A DNA stretch of 45,818 nt from Streptomyces sparsogenes. Lineage in GTDB: Bacteria > Actinomycetota > Actinomycetes > Streptomycetales > Streptomycetaceae. Positions within the stretch are counted from its first letter, which is position 1. The number at the start of each line of letters is the position of its first letter. The position numbers were made by a program, and so were the translations under genes. A model generated the notes under the pieces. It worked only from the letters and a program-made list of their open reading frames with translations, was not told where the DNA came from and made no database searches. The stretch spans positions 1-45,818 of the forward strand of contig NZ_MAXF01000074.1 in NCBI RefSeq assembly GCF_001704635.1, given 5' to 3'. Positions 29,599 to 39,622 of the stretch are shown in pieces.

Positions 29599-29640
29599 GA
29601 CGGGGGGCAGTGGTTTCACGTGAAACCACCGCCCCCCGTC
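29599..29640 (+). terminator. pyrE terminator hairpin enclosing parS
   Basis: The arms 29599-29619 and 29620-29640 pair except for one A-C mismatch (29609/29630), giving a long stem with GACGGGGGGC at its base. The upper part of the stem is the parS palindrome. Confidence 0.85.
29613..29626. promoter_or_regulatory. parS site (ParB-binding centromere element)
   Basis: GTTTCACGTGAAAC is an exact match to the Streptomyces parS consensus, bound by ParB during chromosome segregation in sporulating hyphae. Such sites cluster near oriC, so the window is probably within a few hundred kilobases of the origin. It sits in the pyrE-fba gap. Confidence 0.93.
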
Positions 29641-29773
29641 CGAGTCATCCCGCCGTGCGCCGTGTGGAGCAAAGGGCGGAGTCTGGGAAGATGGCCACGA
29701 CGATGACGTCGCCCCCGTAGTTCCCCTAGGTCAGGGCCAAGAACCAATCCCGCACACCCCAAGGAGCGGACAG

Positions 29774-30796
29774 ATGCCCATCGCATCCCCCGAGATCTAC
29801 AACGAGATGCTCGACCGGGCGAAGGCAGGCAAGTTCGCCTACCCGGCGATCAACGTGACCTCGACGCAGACTCTGCACGCCGCGCTGCGCGGCTTCGCCG
29901 AGGCGGAGAGCGACGGCATCGTCCAGATCTCCACCGGTGGTGCGGAGTTCCTGGGCGGTCAGTACAGCAAGGACATGGTGTCCGGTGCGGTCGCCCTCGC
30001 CGAGTTCGCGCATGTCGTCGCCGAGAAGTACCCGGTGAACATCGCCCTGCACACCGACCACTGCCCCAAGGACAAGCTCGACGGATACGTCCGTCCGCTG
30101 ATCGCGATCTCCCAGGAGCGTGTCGCGGCCGGCCGTAACCCGCTCTTCCAGTCCCACATGTGGGACGGCTCCGCGGAGAAGCTCGACGAGAACCTCCGTA
30201 TCGCGCAGGAGCTGCTCGCCGAGACCGTCAAGGCCAAGATCATCCTCGAGGTCGAGATCACCCCGACCGGCGGCGAGGAGGACGGCGTCTCGCACGAGAT
30301 CAACGACGAGCTGTACACCACCGTCTCCGACGCCGAGCGGACCGCCGAGGCGCTCGGCCTGGGCGAGAAGGGCCGCTACCTGCTGGCCGCGTCCTTCGGC
30401 AACGTCCACGGCGTCTACAAGCCGGGCAACGTCGTGCTCCGCCCGGAGCTGCTGCGCGAGCTGCAGGACGGCGTCGCGGCGAAGCACGGCAAGTCCGACC
30501 CGTTCGACTTCGTCTTCCACGGCGGCTCCGGCTCCACGGAGGAGGAGATCCGCACGGCGCTGGAGAACGGCGTGGTGAAGATGAACCTCGACACGGACAC
30601 GCAGTACGCCTTCACCCGGCCGATCGCGGACCACATGTTCCGCAACTACGACGGTGTGCTGAAGGTCGACGGCGAGGTCGGCAACAAGAAGACCTACGAC
30701 CCGCGCAGCTGGGGCAAGGTCGCGGAGAAGAGCATGGCCGAGCGCGTCACGAAGGCGTGCGCGGACCTGCGCTCCACGGGCACCAAGCTGAAGTAA
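29774..30796 (+). CDS. fba: Class II fructose-bisphosphate aldolase
   Basis: Zn-dependent glycolytic and gluconeogenic aldolase that splits fructose-1,6-bisphosphate into DHAP and glyceraldehyde-3-phosphate. 340 residues. Metal and substrate motifs seen: ALHTDHCPKDKLDGYVRPL (catalytic Asp and zinc His), LEVEITPTGGEEDGVSHE, AASFGNVHGVYKPGNV (zinc His), FHGGSGSTEEEI (zinc His), and VVKMNLDTDTQYAFT. AAGGAG (29760-29765) precedes the ATG at a good distance. Monocistronic between the pyrE and its own terminator. Confidence 0.97.
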   Translation: MPIASPEIYNEMLDRAKAGKFAYPAINVTSTQTLHAALRGFAEAESDGIVQISTGGAEFLGGQYSKDMVSGAVALAEFAHVVAEKYPVNIALHTDHCPKDKLDGYVRPLIAISQERVAAGRNPLFQSHMWDGSAEKLDENLRIAQELLAETVKAKIILEVEITPTGGEEDGVSHEINDELYTTVSDAERTAEALGLGEKGRYLLAASFGNVHGVYKPGNVVLRPELLRELQDGVAAKHGKSDPFDFVFHGGSGSTEEEIRTALENGVVKMNLDTDTQYAFTRPIADHMFRNYDGVLKVDGEVGNKKTYDPRSWGKVAEKSMAERVTKACADLRSTGTKLK

Positions 30797-30809
30797 CCCT
30801 CTCAGCCCC

Positions 30810-30857
30810 CGCCGGGCCCGGCCCCCAGCTCCAGTGGGTGCCGGGCCCGGCGTCTTT
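30810..30857 (+). terminator. fba terminator
   Basis: A 13-bp perfect stem (30810-30822 with 30840-30852) followed by TCTTTCT. Each arm is itself a 12-bp palindrome (GCCGGGCCCGGC), so alternative small hairpins are possible. Confidence 0.85.
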
Positions 30858-30927
30858 CTGTTGCGGGAGTTGCGGGAGTTCCAGAGTTGGGCTGGCGATG
30901 GGGGCCGGGGGCGGGGAGGATCCACGT

Positions 30928-32736
30928 ATGGGTGATTCCGGGCCGGGGCCCGGCCCAGGTCGTGAGTACGGGACGGCGCCCGAGGCGCCATCCGGCGGCG
31001 CGGAGCGCGGTGTGGAGCGCGACGTGGCCGGGTCGTTTCGCGTGTCGTCGGCGGCCGGGCGCTGGATCCTGCTCACGACCGTGCTGGGGTCGGCGATGGC
31101 GCTGCTCGACAGCACCGTCGTCAATGTCGCGCTGCCCCACATCGGCCTCGACCTGAACGCCGATCTCGCCGTCCTCCAGTGGACCGTCAACGCCTACATG
31201 CTCACCCTCGCCGGGCTGATCCTGCTCGGCGGTGCGCTCGGGGACCGCTTCGGGCGGCGGCGGGTCTTCGTCATCGGCGTGGTGTGGTTCGCCGTCGCCT
31301 CGCTGCTGTGCGGGCTGGCGCCGAACGCCGGGGTGCTCATCGCCTCGCGCGCCCTCCAGGGGATCGGCGGGGCGCTGCTCACGCCGGGGTCCCTGGCGCT
31401 GATCCAGGCCACCTTCCACCCGGACGACCGGGGGCGGGCGGTCGGCCTGTGGTCCGGGTTCGGCGGGGTCGGGGCGGCGATCGGGCCGTTCGTCGGCGGC
31501 TGGCTGGTGGACGGGCCGGGCTGGCGCTGGGTGTTCTTCCTCAACGTCCCGCTGGCGGCGGTCTGCGTGCCGGTCGCCCTGCGCCATGTCCCCGAGTCCC
31601 GCGACCCCCGCGCGCACGGGCGGTTCGACGTCCTGGGGGCCGCGCTGGGCGCCCTGGCGCTCGCCTCGGTGACCTACGCGCTGATCGCCGCGCCCGGCGC
31701 GGGCCTGTCGTCCGCCGTGATCATCCCCGCCGTCGTGGGGCTTCTGCTGGGCATCGCCTTCGTGTACGTGGAGCGGGCCCGGCGGGACCCGATGCTGCCG
31801 CCCGACATCTTCGCCTCCCGCCAGTTCACCGCCGTCAACGCGGTGACCCTGTGCGTGTACGCGGCCTTCAGCGGCTTCTTCTTCCTGTCCGTGCTGCAGC
31901 TCCAGGTGGTCCTGGGCTACTCCGCGCTCGCCGCGGGCACCGCCCTGCTGCCGACCACCGTGCTGATGCTGCTGCTGTCGGCGCGCTCCGGCGAGCTGGG
32001 CCGGCGCATCGGGCCGCGCATTCCGCTGACCGTCGGCCCGCTGCTGTGCGCTGCCGGGATGCTGCTGATGACGCGGGCCGGGGTGGGGGCGGTCTACTGG
32101 CGGGACGTGCTGCCCGCGCTGCTGGTGCTGGGGCTGGGCATGGTGACGCTGGTCGCCCCGCTCACCGCCACCGTGCTGGCCTCGGTCGAGGTCGAACGCG
32201 CGGGCCTGGCCAGCGGCATCAACAACGCGGCCGCGCGGGCGGCGGGCCTGGTCGCGGTGGCGGCGCTGCCGCTGCTGGCGGGGATGGGGCCGGAGGCGTA
32301 CCGCTCGGCGGACCGCTTCGCCGCGACGTTCGGGCGGGCGATGCCGATCTGTGCCGGGGTGCTGGTCCTGGGCGCCGTCGTGGCCTGGTGCACGGTGCGG
32401 GCCGATGTGCTGGAGGCCGCGCCTGCCGTGCCCAGCGGTGCGCCCAGCCCGGAAGGGGGCGGTGCGGTGGAAGCGGCGGAGGCCCCACGGAAGGCCGGGG
32501 CCGGGGCTGGGGTCGGGGCCGAGGTCGGGGGCGGAGTCGGGGCCGGGGCCGGGGGTGAGGGCGGGGCCGGGGCCCGGGGCGGGGAGCGGCGGCCGTGCCG
32601 GCCCGAGTGCGCGTACCACTGCGGCGTGGGCGCCCCGCCCCTGGACCCGGGCGACCGCCCCCCGGGCGCCCCGGCCCGCCGGTGCGGCCAGGACGGCGGG
32701 GACCACCCACGCCACCCGCACCGCCCACCCCGCTGA
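30928..32736 (+). CDS. DHA2-family (14-helix) MFS drug exporter
   Basis: 602 residues of the EmrB/QacA type. The family signature appears at about 52: LLDSTVVNVALPHIG; then GGALGDRFGRRRVFVIG in loop 2-3, the antiporter motif C region GIGGALLTPGSLALIQATF and FGGVGAAIGPFVGGWLVD. About fourteen hydrophobic segments follow, ending near 500. The last about 110 residues are not membrane: Gly/Ala/Val repeats and then a Pro/Arg/Cys/His-rich end. The ATG at 30928 with GGGGAGGA upstream is the best start; an in-frame ATG at 30898 has none. Substrate unknown; no adjacent regulator, although such exporters usually have a TetR or MarR partner. Confidence 0.85.
   Translation: MGDSGPGPGPGREYGTAPEAPSGGAERGVERDVAGSFRVSSAAGRWILLTTVLGSAMALLDSTVVNVALPHIGLDLNADLAVLQWTVNAYMLTLAGLILLGGALGDRFGRRRVFVIGVVWFAVASLLCGLAPNAGVLIASRALQGIGGALLTPGSLALIQATFHPDDRGRAVGLWSGFGGVGAAIGPFVGGWLVDGPGWRWVFFLNVPLAAVCVPVALRHVPESRDPRAHGRFDVLGAALGALALASVTYALIAAPGAGLSSAVIIPAVVGLLLGIAFVYVERARRDPMLPPDIFASRQFTAVNAVTLCVYAAFSGFFFLSVLQLQVVLGYSALAAGTALLPTTVLMLLLSARSGELGRRIGPRIPLTVGPLLCAAGMLLMTRAGVGAVYWRDVLPALLVLGLGMVTLVAPLTATVLASVEVERAGLASGINNAAARAAGLVAVAALPLLAGMGPEAYRSADRFAATFGRAMPICAGVLVLGAVVAWCTVRADVLEAAPAVPSGAPSPEGGGAVEAAEAPRKAGAGAGVGAEVGGGVGAGAGGEGGAGARGGERRPCRPECAYHCGVGAPPLDPGDRPPGAPARRCGQDGGDHPRHPHRPPR
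32496..32585 (+). repeat. GGGGCC/GGGGTC hexamer repeat in the exporter tail
   Basis: Short G-rich units encode the Gly-Ala/Gly-Val tract (GAGAGVGAEVGGGVGAGA) in the C-terminal extension of the MFS protein. Confidence 0.8.
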
Positions 32737-32783
32737 CGGGCCGGGCAGCGGGCGGAGTGTGACCCACCCGGCGCCGGAGCAGG

Positions 32784-32789
32784 CAGACT
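32784..32789 (+). promoter_or_regulatory. -10 element of a leaderless transcript (DUF3151 gene)
   Basis: CAGACT ends 7 nt before the ATG at 32797 with no Shine-Dalgarno, a typical Streptomyces leaderless arrangement. Confidence 0.55.
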
Positions 32790-32796
32790 GGATCTC

Positions 32797-33210
32797 ATGG
32801 CCATTCACGAGAACCTCCTCGGGGGACCGCCCCCGACGCATCTGCCCGACGACCCCGAGCCGCGTGAGCTGCTCGCCTCCGGCGCCGCTCCGGCCGAGGT
32901 CGCGGCGAAGTATCCGGCTTCCTCCCTCGCCTGGGCGCAGCTCGCCGACGAGGCGTTCGAGGCTGGGCGCGTGGTCGAGTCGTACGCGTACGCGCGCACC
33001 GGATACCACCGTGGTCTGGACGCGCTGCGGCGCAGCGGCTGGAAGGGGCACGGCCCCGTGCCCTTCGAGCACGAGCCCAACCGCGGCTTCCTGCGCGCGC
33101 TGCACGCGCTGGGCCGGGCCGCGCAGGCCATCGGCGAGCAGGAGGAGTACGAGCGCTGCTCGACGTTCCTGCGGGAGAGCTCCCCGACGGCGGCGGACAC
33201 CCTCTCCTAG
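32797..33210 (+). CDS. DUF3151 family protein
   Basis: 137 residues, the size of the family. Motifs HENLLGGPPPTHLPDDPEP, AAKYPASSLAWAQLADEA, SYAYARTGYHRGLDALRR, GWKGHGPVPFEHEPNRGFLR and EEYERCSTFLR are the DUF3151 core; the first half looks like a short helical (TPR-like) repeat. The family is conserved in Actinobacteria, with no known function. Leaderless promoter candidate at 32784. The gene lies between an exporter and the kyn operon without visible coupling to either. Confidence 0.88.
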   Translation: MAIHENLLGGPPPTHLPDDPEPRELLASGAAPAEVAAKYPASSLAWAQLADEAFEAGRVVESYAYARTGYHRGLDALRRSGWKGHGPVPFEHEPNRGFLRALHALGRAAQAIGEQEEYERCSTFLRESSPTAADTLS

Positions 33211-33219
33211 GGTTTCAAA

Positions 33220-33240
33220 GCGCACTTGCGATAAGTGCGC
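33220..33240. promoter_or_regulatory. Inverted repeat upstream of kynA
   Basis: GCGCACTT-N5-AAGTGCGC is a perfect 8-bp inverted repeat 120 bp before the kynA start. It may be an operator for a tryptophan- or kynurenine-responsive regulator, or part of the DUF3151 terminator; the regulator is not visible. Confidence 0.4.
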
Positions 33241-33260
33241 ACGGCACGCATGATGCGCTT

Positions 33261-33285
33261 CGGGGCCCGCTCATGGCGGGCCCCG
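33261..33285 (+). terminator. Hairpin after the DUF3151 gene
   Basis: A perfect 10-bp stem (33261-33270 with 33276-33285, loop TCATG), 75 bp before kynA and 50 bp after the DUF3151 stop. No T tract follows, so termination is plausible but not certain. Confidence 0.55.
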
Positions 33286-33359
33286 AGGGGACCGGGGCTC
33301 CGATGCCGATGAGGAAGGGGCGGACCGCTACCCGGTAGCAGCAGACTCAGGAGACGGCG

Positions 33360-34194
33360 ATGTCGCATCAGCCTGCCCCGTACGAAGCCGAGCCGGACGC
33401 CCCGAATCTCGACTTCCAAGGCACGACCCCTTACGAGGACTACGTCCAGGCGTCCGTGCTCACCCACCTCCAGCACCCGCTCTCCGACGACCCCGGGGAG
33501 ATGGCGTTCCTGGTCACCACCCAGGTCATGGAGCTGTGGTTCACCGTCATCGTCCACGAGTGGCAGACCGCCGCGCAGGCGCTGCGCGAGGACGACCTGC
33601 CCACCGCGCTGGCCGCCCTGAAGCGGTCCACGTACGAGCTGGAGTCGCTCAACGCGTCGTGGAAGCCGCTCGCCCACCTCACGCCCGCCCAGTTCAACGC
33701 CTACCGTTCCGCGCTCGGTGAGGGCTCCGGCTTCCAGTCCGCCATGTACCGGCGGATGGAGTTCCTGCTCGGTGAGAAGTCCGCGTCTATGCTCGTCCCG
33801 CACCGGGGCGCGCCGCGCGTGCACGCGGAGCTGGAGAAGGCGCTGACCGAGCCCAGCCTCTACGACGAGGTGCTGCGCCATCTCGCCCGCCAGGGCTTCG
33901 CGATCCCCGAGTCGGTGCTGGACCGCGACCCCGCGCGGCGTTACGAGCCGGACCCCGCGGTCGAGCGGGTCTGGCAGGAGATCTACTCCGGCCCGGAGGA
34001 CAGCGGCCCGGCCCGGCTAGGCGAGGCGCTCACGGAGGTCGCCGAGCTGGTGTGGCGCTGGCGCAACGACCATCTCGTCGCGACCCGGCGGGCCATGGGG
34101 GCCAAGACCGGCACGGGGGGCTCGGCGGGGGTCGCCTGGCTGGAGAAGCGGGCGGCGAAGAACGTCTTCCCCGAGCTGTGGACGGCGCGCAGCC

Positions 34195-34202
<8 letters not shown>
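33360..34202 (+). CDS. kynA: Tryptophan 2,3-dioxygenase
   Basis: Heme enzyme that opens the indole ring of tryptophan with O2 to give N-formylkynurenine. 280 residues, standard length. Recognised by LTHLQHPLSDDPGEMAFLVT (with the substrate-base His), the distinctive GEGSGFQSAMYRRMEFLLGE, and WRWRNDHLVATRRAMG followed by KTGTGGSAGVAWL, where the His of NDHL is the proximal heme ligand. CAGGAG precedes the ATG. The gene overlaps the kynU start by 8 bp, so the operon is translationally coupled. Confidence 0.97.
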
Positions 34203-35571
<1,369 letters not shown>

Positions 35572-35573
35572 CG

Positions 35574-36656
35574 GTGGGCGCCGATCGGGAAACAGGCGCG
35601 GACGCGGGCCGGGCCGGCGAGGCCGAGGCGGCGTCGCTCTTCGGGCTGGCGCCCGTGGCCCCGCACCGGGTCGCCGCGTACGGTGACCACCGCGACCAGG
35701 TGGTCGACTTCTATCTGCCCGAGGCTGAGTCGGCGGCGCCCGTCCCGCTGGTGCTGCTGTTCCACGGCGGCGCCTGGCGCGCCCCGTACGACCGGCGTCA
35801 CCTCTCGCCGTTCGCCGCCTATCTGGCGGGGCGCGGCGTCGTGGTGGCGTCGGTGGAGTACCGCCGGGGCGCCCGTGACGAGGCGGAGAAGGGGCAGCAG
35901 GCGGAAAAGGCGGGGGAGGCGGACGCGGTGGACACGGCCGGGGCCGGGAGCGCGGCGGGGCCGCGGGCCGGGCGGTGGCCGGAGACGCTGGACGACATCG
36001 CGGCCGCCGTGGACACCGTGCCCGGGCTGGCGCGCGGGCTGGCCCTGCCCGTCGACCCGGCGCGCGTCGTGCTCGCCGGGCACTCCGCGGGCGGGCACGC
36101 CGCGCTGTGGGCGGCGGCCCGCCACGTCCTGCCGCCGGGCTGCCGCTGGCACCTCGCCTCCCCTCCCCCGGTGTGCGGCGTGGTCGCCCTCGCGCCCATC
36201 GCGGACTTCACGACGGCTCGGGAGCTGCGGGTCTGCTCCGACGCCGTGGACCAACTCCTCGACGGGGAGGAGCGGGCACCGGACCGGCTGCCGCTCGCCG
36301 ATCCCGCCGCGCTGCTGCCCACCGCCGTCCCCACCACCCTCGTGCAGGGCACCACCGACATCGACGTTCCGCCGCCGGTCGCGGAGGCGTTCGCGGCGGC
36401 CGCGCGGCGCGCCGGACAGCCGGTCCGCATGGTGCGCGTGGCCGGCGCCGGCCACTTCCCGCTGATCGACCCCACGGCGCCCGCCGCCCGCACGGTCGCC
36501 GACGAGATCGCACACCGAGCCCACACAGCCCGCCCAGTCCACACAGCCCACACAGCCCACACAGTCCACCCAACCCACCGAGCCCACCGAGCCCACCGAG
36601 CCCACCGAGCCCACCGGGCACCGAGCCCGCCCAACCCGCCGAAAGGCGTGAGGTAG
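35574..36656 (+). CDS. Alpha/beta hydrolase, probable N-formylkynurenine formamidase
   Basis: 360 residues. The esterase/lipase-type fold shows oxyanion motif FHGGAWRAPYDRRH, nucleophile elbow LAGHSAGGHAALWA with Ser at the G-x-S-x-G, acid TTDIDVPPPV and base GAGHFPLID. It is the third gene of a kynA-kynU transcript (GTG start 2 bp after the kynU stop, with GGGGGAGG upstream), so the missing step between N-formylkynurenine and kynurenine is the natural role; it is a KynB/arylformamidase-like analogue, assigned by context. Two low-complexity regions differ from a normal member: an Ala/Glu/Gly insertion about 105-130, and a C-terminal tail of about 40 residues made of (T/R)AH repeats. Confidence 0.8.
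   Translation: MGADRETGADAGRAGEAEAASLFGLAPVAPHRVAAYGDHRDQVVDFYLPEAESAAPVPLVLLFHGGAWRAPYDRRHLSPFAAYLAGRGVVVASVEYRRGARDEAEKGQQAEKAGEADAVDTAGAGSAAGPRAGRWPETLDDIAAAVDTVPGLARGLALPVDPARVVLAGHSAGGHAALWAAARHVLPPGCRWHLASPPPVCGVVALAPIADFTTARELRVCSDAVDQLLDGEERAPDRLPLADPAALLPTAVPTTLVQGTTDIDVPPPVAEAFAAAARRAGQPVRMVRVAGAGHFPLIDPTAPAARTVADEIAHRAHTARPVHTAHTAHTVHPTHRAHRAHRAHRAHRAPSPPNPPKGVR
36508..36618 (+). repeat. 9-bp repeats encoding an Ala-His-Arg/Thr tail
   Basis: CACACAGCC-like units (about 36525-36565) lead into four perfect CCCACCGAG copies and one variant (36574-36618). They code for TAHTAHTVH and RAHRAHRAH at the end of the hydrolase. Confidence 0.93.
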
Positions 36657-36659
36657 CGT
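36654..36659 (+). promoter_or_regulatory. -10 element of a leaderless P450 transcript
   Basis: TAGCGT ends 6 nt before the ATG at 36666 and overlaps the hydrolase stop codon. No Shine-Dalgarno precedes the P450 start. Confidence 0.5.
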
Positions 36660-36665
36660 CCCGCC

Positions 36666-37895
36666 ATGAGCAGCAGCGCAGTGCAGGCCCCGGCGGCCTT
36701 CGACCCGTGGCGGCCGTCGTTCGTCGCCGACCCCTACCCGGTGTACGCGGCGCTGCGCGACCGTGGCCGGGCGCAGTATTTCGAGCCCTCCCGGCAGTGG
36801 CTGATCCCGCGCTACGAGGATGTCCGCGCCCTGCTGCGGGACCGCCGTCTGGGCCGTACCTATCTGCACCGGTTCAGCCACGAGGAGTTCGGCCGCACCG
36901 CCCCGCCGCCCGAACACGAGCCGTTCCACACGCTCAACGACCACGGGATGCTGGACCTGGAGCCGCCGGACCACACCCGGCTGCGCCGCCTGGTGTCCAA
37001 GGCGTTCACACCGCGTATGGTCGAGCGGCTTGCGCCGACCGTGGAGCGGCTGGCGAACGAGCTGGTCGAGTCGTTCGTCGCCGAGGGCGGCGGCGATCTG
37101 GTGGCGGCGGTCGCCGAGCCGCTGCCGGTCGCGGTCATCGCGGAGATGTTGGGGATCCCGCCCGGGGACCGGGCGGCGCTGCGGCCGTGGTCGGCGGACA
37201 TCTGCGGGATGTACGAGCTGAACCCGGGGGAGGAGACGGCGCGGCGCGCGGTGCGGGCCTCCGTGGAGTTCTCGGCGTATCTGCGGGAGCTGATCGCCGC
37301 CCGCCGCCGGTCCCCGGGCGAGGACCTGATCAGCGGGCTCGTGGCGGCGCACGACGAGGGGGACCGGCTGACCGAGCAGGAGATGATCTCCACCTGTGTG
37401 CTGCTGCTGAACGCCGGGCACGAGGCCACGGTCAACTCCACCGGCAACGGCTGGCTGGCTCTCTTCCGCAACCCCGACGAGCTGGCGCTGCTGCGGTCCG
37501 ATCCGGACGCGCTGCTGCCCACCGCCGTGGACGAGCTGCTGCGCTACGACACGCCGCTGCAGCTGTTCGAGCGGTGGGTGCTGGACGACATCGAGGTCGG
37601 CGGGACGGTCATTCCGCGCGGCAGCGAGGTGGCGCTGCTCTTCGGCTCCGCGAACCGCGATCCGGAGCGCTTCCGCGACCCCGACCGGCTCGACCTGTCC
37701 CGTGCGGACAATCCGCACTTCAGCTTCGGCGGGGGCATCCACTACTGCCTGGGCGCGCCGCTGGCCCGCCTGGAGCTGACCGCGTCCTTCGGCGCGCTGC
37801 TGCGGAGGGCGCCGGGGCTGCGGCTGGTGGCGGAGCCGCGGTGGAACCCGGGGTTCGTGATCCGGGGGCTGCGGGAGCTGCTGGTCGAGGTCTGA
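36666..37895 (+). CDS. Cytochrome P450
   Basis: 409 residues, a soluble class I bacterial P450 that needs ferredoxin and its reductase (none adjacent). Motifs: the C-helix region PPDHTRLRRLVSKAFTPRMV; I-helix LLLNAGHEATVNSTGNG, with the oxygen-activating acid-alcohol pair as Glu-Ala-Thr; the K-helix ExxR in DELLRYDTPLQLFERW; and the heme loop FSFGGGIHYCLGAPLARLE with the thiolate Cys near 360. Substrate unknown; it is of the CYP105/CYP107-like type common in Streptomyces. Nine bp after the kyn operon hydrolase, yet a leaderless -10 is present, so it can be transcribed separately. A very long hairpin follows. Confidence 0.95.
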   Translation: MSSSAVQAPAAFDPWRPSFVADPYPVYAALRDRGRAQYFEPSRQWLIPRYEDVRALLRDRRLGRTYLHRFSHEEFGRTAPPPEHEPFHTLNDHGMLDLEPPDHTRLRRLVSKAFTPRMVERLAPTVERLANELVESFVAEGGGDLVAAVAEPLPVAVIAEMLGIPPGDRAALRPWSADICGMYELNPGEETARRAVRASVEFSAYLRELIAARRRSPGEDLISGLVAAHDEGDRLTEQEMISTCVLLLNAGHEATVNSTGNGWLALFRNPDELALLRSDPDALLPTAVDELLRYDTPLQLFERWVLDDIEVGGTVIPRGSEVALLFGSANRDPERFRDPDRLDLSRADNPHFSFGGGIHYCLGAPLARLELTASFGALLRRAPGLRLVAEPRWNPGFVIRGLRELLVEV

Positions 37896-37901
37896 ATCCG
37901 C

Positions 37902-37957
37902 GAACGGCGGAACCCCCGCCGTCGTCCCTGTGGACGACGGCGGGGGTTCCGCCGTTC
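37902..37957. terminator. 26-bp perfect hairpin between P450 and ABC permease
   Basis: Arms 37902-37927 and 37932-37957 pair without a mismatch (loop CTGT). It is the strongest hairpin in the window, ending 9 bp before the permease stop codon, and surely blocks both convergent transcripts. Confidence 0.93.
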
Positions 37958-37966
37958 ACCGACCGG

Positions 37967-39622
37967 TCAGTTGCTCATGTCGCGGCGCCGCAACCCCCAC
38001 AGCCCCGCGGCCGTCAGCACGGCCGTCAGCAGGAGCAGCCAGACGAAGGGCGTCGCCGAGACGCTCGCGCCCGGGAGCTTCGGCAGGTGGCCGAAGGGGG
38101 AGATGTCCAGCACGGACTGGGGGGCGTCCAGCGCCGGGCCGAGCCAGCCGAGCGCGACGACGACCCCGACCACGCCCCAGCCCAGCGACGTCGTGGCGGC
38201 GGGCAGCAGGCCGAAGAGGAAGACCACCACGCTGGTGACGACCCACACCGCCGGGAGCTGGCTGAGCGCGGCGCCCAGGACGCGGGGCAGCTGGCCGCCC
38301 AGGTCGTCGGACGCGGCCCCGTAGACCACGCCCGCCGCCAGGCCGCCGGCGAGGAGGATGACGGCCGGGCCGAGATAGGCGATGACGAGGTGGCTCGCGG
38401 CCCAGCGCAGCCGGCTGACGGCGTTGGCCAGCAGCGGTTCGGCGCGCTGGTCGGTCTCCTCGCTCCGCAGCCGCAGCACCGCGCCGACCGCCTGGACGGT
38501 GATGACCACGCCCAGGATGCTGATCATGGAGGCGAGGAAGGCGTCGGAGATGTTCTGCGTGCCGCCCATGCGCTCGATGATCTCGCGGTTCTTCTCGCTG
38601 TCCCCGACGATGTCGTCGGCGCCGCTGGAGACGCCGCCCAGGCCGGCGGCGGCAAGGGCGATGCCGATACACCAGCCCAGCAGGGTGCCGCGCTGGAGCC
38701 GCCAGGCCAGTCCGTACACGCCGTGGAGGGAGCGGTCGGCGAAGGCGGGGCCGGGGCGGGGCGGGAAGAAGGCGGCGCCGATGTCGCGGCGGCCCGCGAG
38801 GGAGTAGGCGACGGCGAGCAGGACGGCCGCGAAGGCGAGCGGCAGCAGCAGCGCCCACCACCGCTCGTTCGCGAACGGCCGCGTGTACTCCGCCCAGCCG
38901 ATGGGCGAGAGCCACACCAGCACATGGCCGGAGCCCTTCGACCCGTCCTCGGCCGCGTCACCCAGCAGGCGCAGCATGTACGCGATGCCGACGGCGCCGG
39001 TGGCCAGGCCCCGGGCCAGCCGCGCGTTCTCGGTGATCTGGGCGGCGACGGCGGCCACACCGCCGAAGGCCAGGCCGGTGAGGCCGACGCCCAGGCCCAG
39101 GGCGAGCGCGCCGGCGCCGCCCTCGCCCGCGAGGGTGGCCGCGATCAGCAGGGTGACGGCGGCGTTGGCGATGCCCATGGTGAGCAGGCCGGAGGTCAGG
39201 CCGGCGCGGCGGCCGACCATGCCGGCCGACAGCGCCTCCTGGCGGCCCGACTCCTCCTCCTCGCGGGTGTGCCGGATCACCAGGAGCACACTCATGATCC
39301 CGGCGAAGGCGGCGAGGAAGACGCCCACGCGCCAGGCGGTGAGCGCACCGTACGAGTCGCCGAACGCGACGCCGAGCATGGACCGCATCGAGCCGTTGTG
39401 GTTCATGTCGTGCGCGACTTCGGCCCGGTCGGCGGCCGTTTCGTAGGTGCTCTTCATCCGGCCCAGGGCGCTGCTGCCGGTCAGGCCGATGGCCAGCACC
39501 CAGACCGGGAGCATCACCCGGTCGCGGCGCAGGGCGAGCCGCAGCAGCGTGCCGGTGCCCGCCAGGTCGCGGGAGCCGGCGCGCTCGGGTGCGGCGGCGC
39601 GGGTGTCGGCCACGGCGGTCAT
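37967..39622 (-). CDS. ABC-2 type exporter permease (polyketide-antibiotic exporter family)
   Basis: 551 residues with about twelve membrane helices in two similar halves. The N-terminal [20 protein letters not shown], the hydrophilic [20 protein letters not shown], and the later second-half copy [18 protein letters not shown] are typical of the COG3559-type permeases annotated as polyketide antibiotic exporters. It is the membrane part of a two-component exporter with the ATPase at 39619. Its ATG overlaps the ATPase stop in ATGA, so the two are translationally coupled. No polyketide cluster is nearby; it is more likely a self-protection pump for an outside compound. Confidence 0.9.
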   Translation of the reverse strand: MTAVADTRAAAPERAGSRDLAGTGTLLRLALRRDRVMLPVWVLAIGLTGSSALGRMKSTYETAADRAEVAHDMNHNGSMRSMLGVAFGDSYGALTAWRVGVFLAAFAGIMSVLLVIRHTREEEESGRQEALSAGMVGRRAGLTSGLLTMGIANAAVTLLIAATLAGEGGAGALALGLGVGLTGLAFGGVAAVAAQITENARLARGLATGAVGIAYMLRLLGDAAEDGSKGSGHVLVWLSPIGWAEYTRPFANERWWALLLPLAFAAVLLAVAYSLAGRRDIGAAFFPPRPGPAFADRSLHGVYGLAWRLQRGTLLGWCIGIALAAAGLGGVSSGADDIVGDSEKNREIIERMGGTQNISDAFLASMISILGVVITVQAVGAVLRLRSEETDQRAEPLLANAVSRLRWAASHLVIAYLGPAVILLAGGLAAGVVYGAASDDLGGQLPRVLGAALSQLPAVWVVTSVVVFLFGLLPAATTSLGWGVVGVVVALGWLGPALDAPQSVLDISPFGHLPKLPGASVSATPFVWLLLLTAVLTAAGLWGLRRRDMSN

